DNA of 45,679 nt from an uncultured Lachnospiraceae bacterium. Its GTDB lineage: Bacteria; Bacillota; Clostridia; Lachnospirales; Lachnospiraceae. Made by a program: the position numbers and the translations under genes. Location of the stretch: assembly GCA_945868485.1 (NCBI GenBank), contig CAMBLS010000002.1:1-45679 (forward strand), given 5' to 3'. Below the pieces are notes generated by a model. The model saw nothing but the letters and a program-made list of their open reading frames with translations, was not told where the DNA came from and ran no database searches. Each line of letters opens with the position of its first letter. Position 1 is the stretch's first letter. Of this stretch, positions 28,982-38,109 are shown in pieces.

Positions 28982-29749
28982 TTGAAAATAGATAGAGCAA
29001 GGGTTTTAAAGGCATTTGATGAATATGTGAGAAATTATGATAATCGGGATCAAAAGGTGCATCTTAAGATTGAGCATACCTACCGGGTAAGTGGGCTTTG
29101 TGAGCGAATAGCAGCTTCACTGAATTTAAGCCAGGAGGATGTAGAACTCTCATGGTTGCTTGGAATGCTTCATGACATAGGAAGGTTTGAGCAGCTGAAA
29201 AATTATGGAACCTTTATTGATTCCCAGTCCATTGACCATGCCATATATGGGGCACAGATCTTATTTGGACAGGGAAAAATAAGAGATTTTGTAAAAGAGG
29301 AAGAAGAGGATGGGCTTCTACAGACAGCAGTGACATTTCATAGTGCCTACAGGCTGTCGGAAAGTCTGGATCACAGAACAAGGATGTTTTGTAACATCTT
29401 GCGGGATGCCGATAAGATTGACATACTAAAGGCGAATGTGGATTGCCCGTTGGAAGAAATTTATAATGTGACAACCGAGGAACTTAGAAATTCTGTAATT
29501 AGTAAAGAGGTGATGAAAGCCTTCAGGGAGAAGCACGCAGTGTTGAAAAGCCTGAAAAAGACACCTGCAGATTGTGTGGTCAGTCTTATTTCGCTGGTTT
29601 ATGAGCTGGTGTATCCGCTGAGTCTTGAGATTATAAAGGAACAGGGATATCTAAATCAGGTTATGGATTTTAAGTGGGATAATCCTGAAACCGTGAAACA
29701 GTTTCAGGAAATCCGAAGAATTATGACCGGCTATTTGGACAGAAGTTAA
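28982..29749 (+). CDS. HD domain phosphohydrolase
   Basis: 255-aa protein with a metal-dependent HD phosphohydrolase fold. The first metal His lies in KIEHTYRV, the His-Asp pair in GMLHDIGRFEQ, and further metal-site residues in SIDHAIYG and the NILRDADKIDIL segment. HD proteins cleave phosphate esters of nucleotides, including signalling nucleotides, but the substrate here is unknown. The start is TTG at 28982, with GGGAG about 9 bases before it; no in-frame ATG lies nearby. It has its own promoter and is followed by a strong terminator, so it is probably transcribed alone. Confidence 0.88.
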   Translation: MKIDRARVLKAFDEYVRNYDNRDQKVHLKIEHTYRVSGLCERIAASLNLSQEDVELSWLLGMLHDIGRFEQLKNYGTFIDSQSIDHAIYGAQILFGQGKIRDFVKEEEEDGLLQTAVTFHSAYRLSESLDHRTRMFCNILRDADKIDILKANVDCPLEEIYNVTTEELRNSVISKEVMKAFREKHAVLKSLKKTPADCVVSLISLVYELVYPLSLEIIKEQGYLNQVMDFKWDNPETVKQFQEIRRIMTGYLDRS

Positions 29750-29799
29750 ACAGGAAATTCTTTCAGAAATGAACGGAAATGAACTGATTGGAGAGGTTT

Positions 29800-29836
29800 A
29801 AAGGACTTTGACACGATAATGTCAGAGTCCTTTTTA
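29800..29836 (+). terminator. Intrinsic terminator after the HD-domain gene
   Basis: AAGGACTTTGACA pairs with TGTCAGAGTCCTT (one G-T pair) around a 6-base loop and is followed by a T run. It lies 51 bases past the stop. Confidence 0.88.
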
Positions 29837-29910
29837 TTGTACATATCTTTCTTTATACTGAAATCATACAAAAGGGAACACAGTTTCAGGGAATGAGGAG
29901 GATGTAAACC

Positions 29911-30297
29911 ATGAAGACAATAAAGAAAATTACAGGCACAACAGTTCTTACAATTATGCTGGTATTTGTGATAGCTTTTTGCATTTCAGGCACTGTACAC
30001 AGTCAGAGTCAGGGAGAGTACAGAGCAGAGGCACGGTATTATCGTGAGCTTGAAAGAGAATATATACAAGAGCTTCGCTCGCTTTTGGAAGAAGATGGGT
30101 ATCATAACAGTGGAATTACAATGAACTATATAATTAGTGAGGATGGCTCAAGGGAATACACGGTGATGATTCACCATCGAGGAATAGGCAGACTGGATGA
30201 AAGTGAGAAGGACATCTTACTTGCAGAATGCCAAAGAGTTGCATTTCCTGTAACGGGTTGCAATTTTTACCATAAATTTCTCGAAACAGATTTGTAA
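29911..30297 (+). CDS. Small exported protein of unknown function
   Basis: 128 aa. The N-terminus has a Lys-rich start and a hydrophobic stretch (about 8-30, TVLTIMLVFVIAFCISGTVHS) that could be a signal peptide or a membrane anchor. The rest is hydrophilic with a helical section (YRELEREYIQELRSLLEEDG) followed by a predicted beta section (GITMNYIISEDGSREYTVMIHHRG) and two Cys residues (in ECQRVAFPVTGC). It resembles the many small anchored clostridial proteins without a named family, and I assign no function. ATG 29911 follows GAGGAGGATG. A promoter for the next gene begins just after its stop, so it is probably a single-gene unit. Confidence 0.65.
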   Translation: MKTIKKITGTTVLTIMLVFVIAFCISGTVHSQSQGEYRAEARYYRELEREYIQELRSLLEEDGYHNSGITMNYIISEDGSREYTVMIHHRGIGRLDESEKDILLAECQRVAFPVTGCNFYHKFLETDL

Positions 30298-30304
30298 AAG
30301 AAGA

Positions 30305-30333
30305 ATGACAATGTTCCGAACTGGGATTATAAT
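30305..30333 (+). promoter_or_regulatory. Probable promoter of the DUF1653 gene
   Basis: ATGACA at 30305-30310 (one mismatch to TTGACA) and TATAAT at 30328-30333 are separated by 17 bases. It lies between the small exported-protein gene and the DUF1653 gene, and may drive the following three genes as well. Confidence 0.62.
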
Positions 30334-30388
30334 TGGTATAGTTGTAAATTTCTAAAAATCGCAAAACTGCGAAAGATTGGAGGAAGCT

Positions 30389-30937
30389 ATGTCAAATATT
30401 CCATTACCGGGACAGATATACAGACATTTTAAGGGAAACCTTTATCGGATAGTAACTATGGCACGACACAGTGAAACAGGTGAAGAACTGGTTGTCTATC
30501 AGGCTCTTTACGGAGATTATCAGGTTTATGCAAGGCCGCTTTCCATGTTCATGGAAAAGACTGACAAAGACAAATACCCTGATGCTGTTCAGGAATATCG
30601 TTTTGAACTTCAGAAGGAGCTGATTGGCAGCTTGGAGCATCAGGGGAATATGGAGGAGAGTCCATCCAAACAGCCGGAAAAGCCTGCTGAAACAGAGTGT
30701 GCCGAAGAAGAACTGAATATCGACCCACTGGTATTGGAATTTTTGGATGCCGGAAGCTATGAAGAACGTCTCAATATTCTCGCAGCACTGCACCACAGGA
30801 TTACAGATGATATGATTACTACTATGGCCTTGGCAGTGGACGTGGAGATTGAGGATGGAGATACGGAGGAACGTTTTGAACAGCTGCGTACCTGCCTTCT
30901 TACGTTTGAAAAATATGAGTGTAATCGTTTAAGATAG
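30389..30937 (+). CDS. DUF1653 domain protein
   Basis: 182 aa. The N-terminal 65 residues form a DUF1653 domain: GQIYRHFKGNLYRIVTMARH, SETGEELVVYQALYGD and ARPLSMFMEK. This is a small beta-barrel-like domain of unknown function found widely, sometimes fused to other enzymes. The remainder (about 80-182) is acidic, with a helical C-terminal part (DPLVLEFLDAGSYEERLNIL and onward) that I cannot assign. The frame opens at TTG 30377, but ATG 30389 has GGAGG 5 bases upstream and starts right at the domain. The last base touches the open frame of the nucleotidase gene. Confidence 0.78.
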   Translation: MSNIPLPGQIYRHFKGNLYRIVTMARHSETGEELVVYQALYGDYQVYARPLSMFMEKTDKDKYPDAVQEYRFELQKELIGSLEHQGNMEESPSKQPEKPAETECAEEELNIDPLVLEFLDAGSYEERLNILAALHHRITDDMITTMALAVDVEIEDGDTEERFEQLRTCLLTFEKYECNRLR

Positions 30938-31020
30938 TGCAAGCTTCTTTTCCCGGTGTCATAGGGCTGGCGGAATGTCAAAACCCTGATAAATACAGAA
31001 TGTGGGGAAAGGAGTATATT

Positions 31021-31953
31021 ATGGCATATGATTTGGAAAACAGGCTGGTGATAGGAGTGTCTTCGCGGGCACTGTTTGATCTGACCGTTGAAAATGAAAT
31101 TTTTCGCACCCAGGGTGTGGATGCTTATTGCAGCTATCAGGTGGAGCATGAAAAGGAATTATTAAAACCGGGTAATGGATTTCGATTGATTGAAGCATTG
31201 CTTAACATCAATAAGATTCCCGGACAGGAGGGCAGAGTTGAGGTTATCATCATGTCGCATAACAGCCCTGACACCTCTCTTAGAGTTTTTAATTCTATTT
31301 CACACTATGGCTTGAATATTTCCAGAGCAGTACTTGCAAGCGGAGCATCTTTGACTCCCTATTTGGAAGCGTTTCATACAGATTTGTACCTGTCAGCAGA
31401 TGAAAAGGATGTGCAGGCAGCAATTGATTGTGGAATTGCTGCCGGTATCATATGCTGTGATGAGATTAAATCCTATGAAGGTGAGAAGGAAATCACGCAG
31501 ATACGGATTGCTTTTGATGGGGATGCTGTACTGTTTTCTGACGAATCAGAACAGATTTACAGGGAAAAGGGGCTGGAGGCTTTTGAGGAAAATGAGCGGC
31601 TTCAGGCGGAGAACCCTTTGAAGCAGGGACCGTTTGCCAGGTTTTTAAAGACTATTTCCGATATTCAGAGTGAATTTCCACCGGAGCAGGCGCCGATACG
31701 GACGGCACTGGTTACTGCCAGAAGCGCTCCTGCTCATGAGAGGGTAATCAGAACGCTCAGAGCGTGGCATGTACGAATTGATGAAGCTTTCTTTTTGGGC
31801 GGAATTACCAAAAGAGATGTACTTAAAGCTTTTGGAGCACACATCTTTTTTGACGATCAGGCAGTACATACAACCCCCGCATCTGAGGTGGTTCCATCAG
31901 CGAGAGTCCCTTATAAGCAGCATGATGCGTCAGAGCATAAACGGGATCCGTAA
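31021..31953 (+). CDS. Cytosolic 5'-nucleotidase (cN-I type)
   Basis: 310-aa protein that resembles the 5'-nucleotidase family of Pfam PF06189 (cN-I), cytosolic enzymes dephosphorylating nucleoside monophosphates, chiefly AMP. Key segments are LVIGVSSRALFDL at the start, VEVIIMSHNSPDTSLRVFNS, LSADEKDVQAAID, IRIAFDGDAVLFSDES (likely HAD-type acidic loop) and HIFFDDQAVH near the end. The open frame begins at 30937, but ATG 31021 is the likely start: GAAAGGAG lies 6 bases before it and the family begins here. It follows the DUF1653 gene and precedes the SfsA-MutY fusion by about 46 bases. Confidence 0.82.
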   Translation: MAYDLENRLVIGVSSRALFDLTVENEIFRTQGVDAYCSYQVEHEKELLKPGNGFRLIEALLNINKIPGQEGRVEVIIMSHNSPDTSLRVFNSISHYGLNISRAVLASGASLTPYLEAFHTDLYLSADEKDVQAAIDCGIAAGIICCDEIKSYEGEKEITQIRIAFDGDAVLFSDESEQIYREKGLEAFEENERLQAENPLKQGPFARFLKTISDIQSEFPPEQAPIRTALVTARSAPAHERVIRTLRAWHVRIDEAFFLGGITKRDVLKAFGAHIFFDDQAVHTTPASEVVPSARVPYKQHDASEHKRDP

Positions 31954-31999
31954 GAAAATAAGGCATCTGGCAAAATATGCCGTTTGAACGGAGTGAATG

Positions 32000-33730
32000 A
32001 TGAAATACGAAAACATACAGGAAGGACGTTTTAAAAGTCGTCCTAACAGGTTCATTGCATATGTGGAGATAAATGGGGAGATAGAAAAGGTTCATGTCAA
32101 AAATACCGGACGATGCAGAGAACTTCTGACGGACAATGCAACAGTCTATCTGAATAAAAGCGACAACAGTGAGCGTAGCACTGCCTATGACTTGGTGGCA
32201 GTAAAAAAGGGAGACAGAATCATTAACATGGATTCTCAGGCGCCTAATAAGGCAGTGGAAGAATGGCTTCGGAAGGAGGGGCTGTATGAAAAAACAATTT
32301 TAGTCAGGCCTGAGACGAGCTATCATAATTCCAGATTTGATTTTTATGTAGAAGCTTCGGGTACGAAAGCTTTTGTAGAAGTGAAGGGAGTTACGCTGGA
32401 GAAAGAGAATGTGGTATTGTTTCCTGATGCGCCTTCCCAACGCGCAGTCAAGCATGTGGAAGAATTGATAGAGGCGGTAAAAGAAGGATTTGAGGCATAC
32501 ATTATTCTGGTAATACAGATGGAAAATGTAAGTTATTTTACACCTAATCGGGAAACCCAGCCGGAATTTGCAGATGCTTTGCTTCGGGCAAGAGATGCAG
32601 GGGTGCAGATATTGGCTTACGAGTGCAAAGTTACACCGGATTCCATGGAAATCAATCAGCCAATACCGATAAAATTGTCTCCTTTGGAAGTTGCAGCTTT
32701 GCCCCTTATGGAATGGTACCACAAGGCAAAAAGGGTTCTGCCCTGGCGGGAGGATCCTACCCCGTATCATGTGTGGGTATCAGAGATTATGCTGCAGCAG
32801 ACAAGGGTTGAGGCAGTAAAGGCATATTATGACCGGTTTATGAATGCGTTACCGGATATTGCACATTTGGCGGAGGCGGAGGAGGAAGAACTTTTAAAGC
32901 TTTGGGAAGGACTCGGATATTATAACAGGGTAAGAAATATGAGGAAGGCTGCCCAGATCATCATGGAGAAATATGATGGGAGGATGCCGGATGAGTACAG
33001 ACAACTCATGGAGCTTCCCGGGATTGGCAGTTACACAGCGGGAGCGGTCAGCTCCATTGCCTATGGCAAGAGGGAGCCTGCAGTTGATGGTAATGTTCTT
33101 CGTGTGCTGGCACGGTTAAGAGGAGATGACAGAGATATTGCAGAGCAGTCAATCCGTAAAGCGGTGGAGGAAGAACTTCGTCTTGGTATGCCGATGGAAA
33201 ATCCGGGTGACTTTAATCAGGCATTGATGGAGCTTGGGGCAACCGTATGCGTTCCCAATGGAGCTCCTCACTGCCAGGTATGTCCATGGGAAGAATTCTG
33301 CGAGGCACATCGGCAGAAGAGAGAGATGGATTTCCCTTATAAGACCCCAAAGAAATCGAGGGTAATAGAAGAAAAGACAGTGCTTATCATACGGGATGCA
33401 AACAAGGCGGCAATTATGAAAAGACCGGATAATGGGCTTCTTGCGGGGATGTATGAGTTTCCATGCTTAGAAGGTCATTTTTCCAGCAGACAGGTGCTGA
33501 ACTATCTGAAGAAGGAAGGGCTTTTTGTACTTAAAATTGAAGCGCTAAGACCTTGCAAGCATATTTTTACTCATAAGGAGTGGCATATGATTGGCTATAG
33601 TGTGAGGGTAGATGAACTTGCAGAAAAGAAAAGTAAGACGGATATGCTGTTTGTAGAGCCACAGGAACTCAGGGAGAGATACCCGATACCTTCTGCTTAT
33701 AATGCATATCTTCAGGATTTCTTAAGTTGA
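32000..33730 (+). CDS. SfsA-MutY fusion (sugar fermentation stimulation protein / A/G-specific adenine glycosylase)
   Basis: One continuous 576-aa frame holds two proteins that are usually separate. Residues 1 to about 228 form SfsA: FKSRPNRFIAYV, HVKNTGRCRELL, SRFDFYV and the EVKGVTL block with PD-(D/E)XK-like character. Residues about 230-576 form MutY, which removes adenine mispaired with 8-oxoguanine. MutY has Glu262 in SEIMLQQT, Asp363 in PAVDGNVL, exactly 101 residues apart as Glu37 and Asp138 in E. coli, the GIGSYTAGAV hairpin, four iron-sulfur Cys (417, 425, 428, 434; the first gap is one longer than usual) and a C-terminal NUDIX-like domain (about 455-575, 8-oxoG recognition). No stop or restart signal lies at the junction. 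ATG 32000 is chosen because GGAG lies 6 bases before it; ATG 31997 is also possible. Confidence 0.93.
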   Translation: MKYENIQEGRFKSRPNRFIAYVEINGEIEKVHVKNTGRCRELLTDNATVYLNKSDNSERSTAYDLVAVKKGDRIINMDSQAPNKAVEEWLRKEGLYEKTILVRPETSYHNSRFDFYVEASGTKAFVEVKGVTLEKENVVLFPDAPSQRAVKHVEELIEAVKEGFEAYIILVIQMENVSYFTPNRETQPEFADALLRARDAGVQILAYECKVTPDSMEINQPIPIKLSPLEVAALPLMEWYHKAKRVLPWREDPTPYHVWVSEIMLQQTRVEAVKAYYDRFMNALPDIAHLAEAEEEELLKLWEGLGYYNRVRNMRKAAQIIMEKYDGRMPDEYRQLMELPGIGSYTAGAVSSIAYGKREPAVDGNVLRVLARLRGDDRDIAEQSIRKAVEEELRLGMPMENPGDFNQALMELGATVCVPNGAPHCQVCPWEEFCEAHRQKREMDFPYKTPKKSRVIEEKTVLIIRDANKAAIMKRPDNGLLAGMYEFPCLEGHFSSRQVLNYLKKEGLFVLKIEALRPCKHIFTHKEWHMIGYSVRVDELAEKKSKTDMLFVEPQELRERYPIPSAYNAYLQDFLS

Positions 33731-33805
33731 TTATCATAATAAAAATGAGTATGATAGAAATGTAGCTATAAATTGTACAAGAGGATATATAGATAGGAGC
33801 AAGGG

Positions 33806-34831
33806 ATGAAACTTTTATCATTTGCAGTGCCATGTTATAATTCGGCGGCATATATGGCGAAGTGCGTGGAATCACTTTTAAAAGGTGGAGAGGATGTGGA
33901 GATTATCATAGTCAATGATGGGTCTTCTGATGATACTGCCCGCATTGCCGATGAATACGCCACAAAATATCCCACAATTGTCAAGGCAGTTCACAAGGAA
34001 AATGGTGGTCATGGTTCTGCTGTCAATGCGGGAATTGAAAATGCAACAGGGTTATTTTTTAAGGTAGTAGACAGTGATGACTGGGTTAAGGAAGAGGCAT
34101 ATATGCAGATTCTGGACACCTTAAGAAGCCTTGCTGGAGGCGAAAAGGTCTTGGATATGTTAATCAGCAACTTTGTCTATGAGAAGGTTGGAGAGAACAG
34201 GCATAAGGTAATGAGATACAAGCATGCATTACCGCAGAATCAGATTTTTACATGGCAGGAGGTTAAGCATTTTCATAAGGGGCAGTATATGTTGATGCAC
34301 TCTGTCATTTTCAGAACAAAACTGCTTAAGGAATGTGGACTGAAATTGCCGGAGCACACCTTTTATGTAGATAATCTGTATGTATATGAACCCCTTCCCT
34401 TTGTGCGCAATATGTATTATCTGGATGTGAATTTCTATCGTTATTACATAGGCAGATCAGATCAGTCAGTGAATGAAGACATTATGATAGGAAGGATTGA
34501 TCAGCAGATAAAGGTGAACAAGCTGATGATTGATTATCTGTCAGACAAGAAAAGCCAGATTGCAGGTAATAAGAAGCTGTATCAGTATATGATAAGCTAT
34601 TTAGACATTATTACAACCGTTTCTTCTATATTATTAATACGGTCAGGAACAGAAGAAAACTTAAGCAAGAAGCAGGAACTTTGGGATTATCTGAAAAAGA
34701 AGGATTGGGTTTTGTACAGGAGGCTGAGATATGGATTGCTCGGGCAGTGTATGAACCTGCCCGGCAAAGGTGGACGAAAGATTTCAGTGGAAGGTTATAA
34801 AATCTGTCGTAGATTCTTTAACTTCAATTAA
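33806..34831 (+). CDS. Family 2 glycosyltransferase
   Basis: 341 aa. The GT-A fold is evident: LSFAVPCYNSAAYMAKCVES, EIIIVNDGSSDDT, the central VVDSDDW motif (DXD-type metal site) near residue 92 and a C-terminal helical region. No membrane helices are present, so it is a cytoplasmic or peripheral enzyme using a nucleotide sugar; acceptor and sugar are unknown. ATG 33806 follows TAGGAGCAAGG. It ends tail to tail with the PAP2 gene, overlapping by 4 bases. The adjacent PAP2 and diacylglycerol-kinase-like genes hint at a role in lipid-linked glycans or glycolipids, but this is inference. Confidence 0.88.
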   Translation: MKLLSFAVPCYNSAAYMAKCVESLLKGGEDVEIIIVNDGSSDDTARIADEYATKYPTIVKAVHKENGGHGSAVNAGIENATGLFFKVVDSDDWVKEEAYMQILDTLRSLAGGEKVLDMLISNFVYEKVGENRHKVMRYKHALPQNQIFTWQEVKHFHKGQYMLMHSVIFRTKLLKECGLKLPEHTFYVDNLYVYEPLPFVRNMYYLDVNFYRYYIGRSDQSVNEDIMIGRIDQQIKVNKLMIDYLSDKKSQIAGNKKLYQYMISYLDIITTVSSILLIRSGTEENLSKKQELWDYLKKKDWVLYRRLRYGLLGQCMNLPGKGGRKISVEGYKICRRFFNFN

Positions 34832-35505
34832 ACCTGACGGAGCTTACGACGTTTCCAGTTGGCGTGATATGTCTGGAAGAAAGCAACAATATCCATCTGA
34901 TATACGACCAGATACATAACTGCCGCCATAATAAAAGCGGTAATTACATCAAACATGGAATGTTGCTTGATAAACACAGTAGACAGGATAATCAAAATGC
35001 ATAAGATGAAAGATCCTGTGCGCACTTTTTTGTTCTCTGCCAGCAAAGGAGTGTGAACTACCGCCAGATGAGCGCCAATGGAATTATATACATGAATGCT
35101 GGGCCATAAATTAGTGGGAGTGTCTATACTGTAAAGCTGTGTTACAATTCTGGTAAAAATGTTTTCTCTTGGCATTATATAAGGACGAAGGTGGTGTCCG
35201 TTTGGCCAAAGTGTGGATATAATCAGAAAAATAGTCATTCCCGTAAAAAGAAACATGCAGTTTCTGTAATATTCCTGTTTGTCTTTAAAAAAGCAGAAAA
35301 ATAAAATGCCGGAAACGTATACAAACCACAAGAAATAAGGAATAACGAAAACCTCACAGAAGGGAATCAGGTCATCAACCTTCATATGAATAATGGTGGT
35401 GGGTTGGGTAATCTTTTTTTCGATATAGGCAAACCATACACAATATATAATTGCATATGCAATAAGCGGTATTGAATGTTTATACCGTTCGTAGAAATTT
35501 TTCAT
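34828..35505 (-). CDS. PAP2 superfamily membrane phosphatase
   Basis: 225-aa membrane protein with about six helices. The C-terminal part carries phosphatase-like motifs: NGHHLRPYIMP, LWPSIHVYNSIGAH (PSxH motif), and STVFIKQHSMFDVI (His and Asp of the last motif). PAP2 enzymes act on phosphatidic acid, undecaprenyl pyrophosphate or similar lipids. The first motif is divergent, so substrate is uncertain. ATG 35505 is used because AGAGGAG lies 8 bases upstream; a TTG two codons earlier is also in frame. The next gene upstream on the same strand is the diacylglycerol-kinase-like gene, 48 bases away, and the two are probably co-transcribed. Confidence 0.82.
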   Translation of the reverse strand: MKNFYERYKHSIPLIAYAIIYCVWFAYIEKKITQPTTIIHMKVDDLIPFCEVFVIPYFLWFVYVSGILFFCFFKDKQEYYRNCMFLFTGMTIFLIISTLWPNGHHLRPYIMPRENIFTRIVTQLYSIDTPTNLWPSIHVYNSIGAHLAVVHTPLLAENKKVRTGSFILCILIILSTVFIKQHSMFDVITAFIMAAVMYLVVYQMDIVAFFQTYHANWKRRKLRQV

Positions 35506-35552
35506 AATCAATTCTCCTCTTAGTTCTGTAGGTAAACTTCACAGCTCTTATG

Positions 35553-36527
35553 TTAAAGCAAAAACTGAATTTTTTCCTTTTCACAGGATATGGTAATGGA
35601 GTTGCTCTTTCTGGTAACTTCGCCATCTGTATGTACCCAAAGTGGGGCAGAAGTCTCTAAATGGATTTTATGAGCAGTATAATGGTCAATTCCTTTAAAT
35701 ATATAATGCTTTCCGAAGAATGCGGTAGGAAGTGCAAGAAGTACCAGCCACTTTGGAATGTTTCCAACAGCACACACATCAATGAGCCCATCACTGTAAT
35801 TTGCATCTGGGCAGAATTTGAAGCCACCACCCTCATATTGATGAAGCATACTTGCAACGAATAAAAACTTAGGTAGTACAATTGGTTCCTGATGATCCAG
35901 TGTAATGGTGCAGGTAACCTTTCGTGCTTTTATCAGCTGTTTTAAGGCAATGGTAAGATACGTCAATTTGCCTAATCCTATTTTATTCAGTGTGTTCTTA
36001 AATTTAGAAGCAAGTGCTTCTTCGCACACGGCAGCATCAAATCCGATACCGGTGCTGACTGCAAAATAACGTTTTGCAGAAAAGGCATTGCTGTGCTGTC
36101 TGGACAATTCACCAGATAATTGATCAAAGGTGAGACATCCTAAATCCATCATTGAAGGTTTCTGGCAGGATAAGATATTCTCAAGGATTTCTACAGGGTC
36201 TTTACAGAGCTTTAAATCCCGGGCAAGATCATTGCTGGAACCGGTGGGGATATATCCAATCTGAATGCGTGAAAAATCTGAAATCCCCTGAAGGGTTTCA
36301 TTCAGGGTTCCGTCACCGCCAAGCACAATCAATTTTAAAACGCCTCTAGAAGTATTATCTGATAAGGTAGACGATAACTCACGGACAAGTCTGATGACAT
36401 GTCCAGCTTCTTTAGAAAAATAAACTGTATATTCAATGTTTTTTTGAGCAAGAACCGGTTTAAGCATAGACCAGATCTTGGCACCTCTTCCTGATTTGGA
36501 AGCAGGGTTTACAATAATGTAATACAT
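35553..36527 (-). CDS. Diacylglycerol kinase catalytic domain protein (DgkB/YegS-like)
   Basis: 324-aa lipid kinase. MYYIIVNPASKSGRGAKIW opens the fold, VLGGDGTLNETLQG is the nucleotide-binding GGDGT signature (around 92-96), and IGYIPTGSSNDLARDL follows. The C-terminal half forms the beta-sandwich domain (FKFCPDANYSDGLIDVC, HTDGEVTRK). Members phosphorylate diacylglycerol or related lipids, recycling it to phosphatidic acid; a PAP2-type phosphatase downstream could run the opposite step. A promoter with TTTACT and TAAAAT 17 bases apart lies just upstream. The exact lipid is inferred. Confidence 0.9.
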   Translation of the reverse strand: MYYIIVNPASKSGRGAKIWSMLKPVLAQKNIEYTVYFSKEAGHVIRLVRELSSTLSDNTSRGVLKLIVLGGDGTLNETLQGISDFSRIQIGYIPTGSSNDLARDLKLCKDPVEILENILSCQKPSMMDLGCLTFDQLSGELSRQHSNAFSAKRYFAVSTGIGFDAAVCEEALASKFKNTLNKIGLGKLTYLTIALKQLIKARKVTCTITLDHQEPIVLPKFLFVASMLHQYEGGGFKFCPDANYSDGLIDVCAVGNIPKWLVLLALPTAFFGKHYIFKGIDHYTAHKIHLETSAPLWVHTDGEVTRKSNSITISCEKEKIQFLL

Positions 36528-36558
36528 ATTCTCTTTCGTCCTTCTGAAATCTTTCCCT

Positions 36559-36587
36559 ATTTTAGCAGTATTTTAGATGAGAGTAAA
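36559..36587 (-). promoter_or_regulatory. Probable promoter of the diacylglycerol kinase-PAP2 operon
   Basis: On the minus strand, TTTACT (36582-36587) and TAAAAT (36559-36564) are separated by 17 bases and lie 32 bases ahead of the ATG at 36527. Seen in the sequence; activity inferred. Confidence 0.55.
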
Positions 36588-36699
36588 GTTTTTTTCCTAT
36601 ATTCTGTAAATCTTAATAAATGCTTATGAATTATATAAAATGATAGGTATCTATTTTCTGAAAAAAGTGGAAAGAAAGGTTTTTTTTCAAAAAAGTATA

Positions 36700-36708
36700 T
36701 GATATAAT
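36700..36708 (+). promoter_or_regulatory. Extended -10 promoter of glyA
   Basis: A perfect TATAAT at 36703-36708 is preceded by TG plus one base, making an extended -10 element. The -35 region is a T-rich tract with no clear hexamer. The start codon is 58 bases downstream. Confidence 0.6.
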
Positions 36709-36766
36709 AGTCAAAATTTGTGTTATTGTCTTATGAATATTTTTAAAATAATGAGGAGGAAAAATT

Positions 36767-38005
36767 ATGTATTCACTCGATGAAGTAAAGAATGTGGATC
36801 CTGAAATTGCACAGGCTATTGTAGATGAGCAGGAGAGACAGAACAGCCATATTGAGCTGATTGCATCCGAAAACTGGGTAAGCAAGGCTGTAATGGCTGC
36901 TATGGGCAGCCCGCTTACAAACAAGTATGCAGAAGGCTATCCGGGAAAGCGCTATTATGGTGGCTGCCAGTGCGTTGATGTAGTAGAAAACCTGGCTATT
37001 GAAAGAGCGAAAGAACTGTTTGGATGTGATTATGCCAATGTACAGCCTCATTCAGGTGCACAGGCAAACCTGGCAGTACAGTTTGCAATCTGTAACCCCG
37101 GCGATACCATCATGGGAATGAATCTTGATCATGGCGGACATCTGACACACGGGAGCCCGGTAAATATCTCCGGAAAATATTTTCACATTGTGCCCTATGG
37201 GGTTAATGATGAAGGCTTCATCGATTATGATAAGTTAAGAGAAATTGCACTGGAGTGCAAGCCTAAAATGATTATTGCAGGTGCATCTGCTTATGCAAGA
37301 ACTATTGATTTCAAGAAGTTCAGAGAAGTAGCTGATGAGGTGGGAGCTGTGTTGATGGTGGACATGGCTCATATTGCAGGACTTGTGGCAGCAGGTCTTC
37401 ATCCAAGTCCGATTCCATATGCAGATGTAGTTACCACTACAACCCACAAGACCTTAAGAGGACCCAGAGGCGGTTTGATTCTTGCAAATCAGGAGGCAGC
37501 TGATAAATATAACTTTAACAAGGCAGTTTTCCCCGGCATTCAGGGAGGCCCCTTGATGCATGTAATTGCTGCTAAAGCGGTCTGCTTTAAAGAGGCTCTT
37601 TCAGAGGACTTTAGGATTTATCAGAAGAACATAGTGGATAATGCACAGGCACTTTGCAAGGGGCTTACAGACAGAGGAATCAAGATTGTATCAGGTGGCA
37701 CAGACAATCATCTGATGCTGATGGATCTTACCACATTTGATCTGACAGGAAAGGCAGTTGAGAAGATGCTGGACGAGGCACATATCACTGCCAATAAGAA
37801 TACCATTCCCAATGACCCAAAATCTCCTTTCGTAACCAGCGGTATCCGTCTTGGTACACCAGCAGTTACCTCAAGAGGAATGAATACAGAGGACATGGAT
37901 CAGATTGCAGAAGCAATTGCACTGATTGTTAAAGGTGGAGAGGAGAAGATTCCCGAAGCAAGGGCAATCGTGCAGAAACTGACAGATAAGTATCCATTAA
38001 TTTAA
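36767..38005 (+). CDS. glyA: Serine hydroxymethyltransferase
   Basis: PLP enzyme (412 aa) that interconverts serine and glycine with transfer of a one-carbon unit to tetrahydrofolate. Typical blocks: [67 protein letters not shown]-like [14 protein letters not shown], and the PLP-binding Lys in [14 protein letters not shown]. The C-terminal domain is complete. ATG 36767 follows GAGGAGGAAAA. Transcribed alone between an extended -10 promoter and a large hairpin terminator shared with the converging LUD-domain gene. Confidence 0.97.
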   Translation: MYSLDEVKNVDPEIAQAIVDEQERQNSHIELIASENWVSKAVMAAMGSPLTNKYAEGYPGKRYYGGCQCVDVVENLAIERAKELFGCDYANVQPHSGAQANLAVQFAICNPGDTIMGMNLDHGGHLTHGSPVNISGKYFHIVPYGVNDEGFIDYDKLREIALECKPKMIIAGASAYARTIDFKKFREVADEVGAVLMVDMAHIAGLVAAGLHPSPIPYADVVTTTTHKTLRGPRGGLILANQEAADKYNFNKAVFPGIQGGPLMHVIAAKAVCFKEALSEDFRIYQKNIVDNAQALCKGLTDRGIKIVSGGTDNHLMLMDLTTFDLTGKAVEKMLDEAHITANKNTIPNDPKSPFVTSGIRLGTPAVTSRGMNTEDMDQIAEAIALIVKGGEEKIPEARAIVQKLTDKYPLI

Positions 38006-38058
38006 TTCTGAATGCGGGTGGACAGGAATTTTAGCACAAATGTTGAAAATTGAAAACA

Positions 38059-38109
38059 GGTATTCTCCAAAGGCATGATAGATGTCTTTTGGGGAATACC
38101 CGTTTTTTT
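38059..38109. terminator. Terminator between glyA and the LUD-domain gene
   Basis: GGTATTC at 38059 pairs with GAATACC at 38094-38100, and the stem extends inward through CCAAA with TTTTGG-type pairs to a small loop. It is followed by a long T run (38103-38109) in the glyA direction. That run overlaps the stop codon of the converging gene, so it ends glyA transcription and may act on both. Confidence 0.8.

Noticed and set aside
28791-28985. A 64-codon plus-strand frame between the DUF362 and HD-domain genes
   Set aside because: It begins inside the opposite-strand gene, lacks a ribosome site and covers the promoter of the HD gene.
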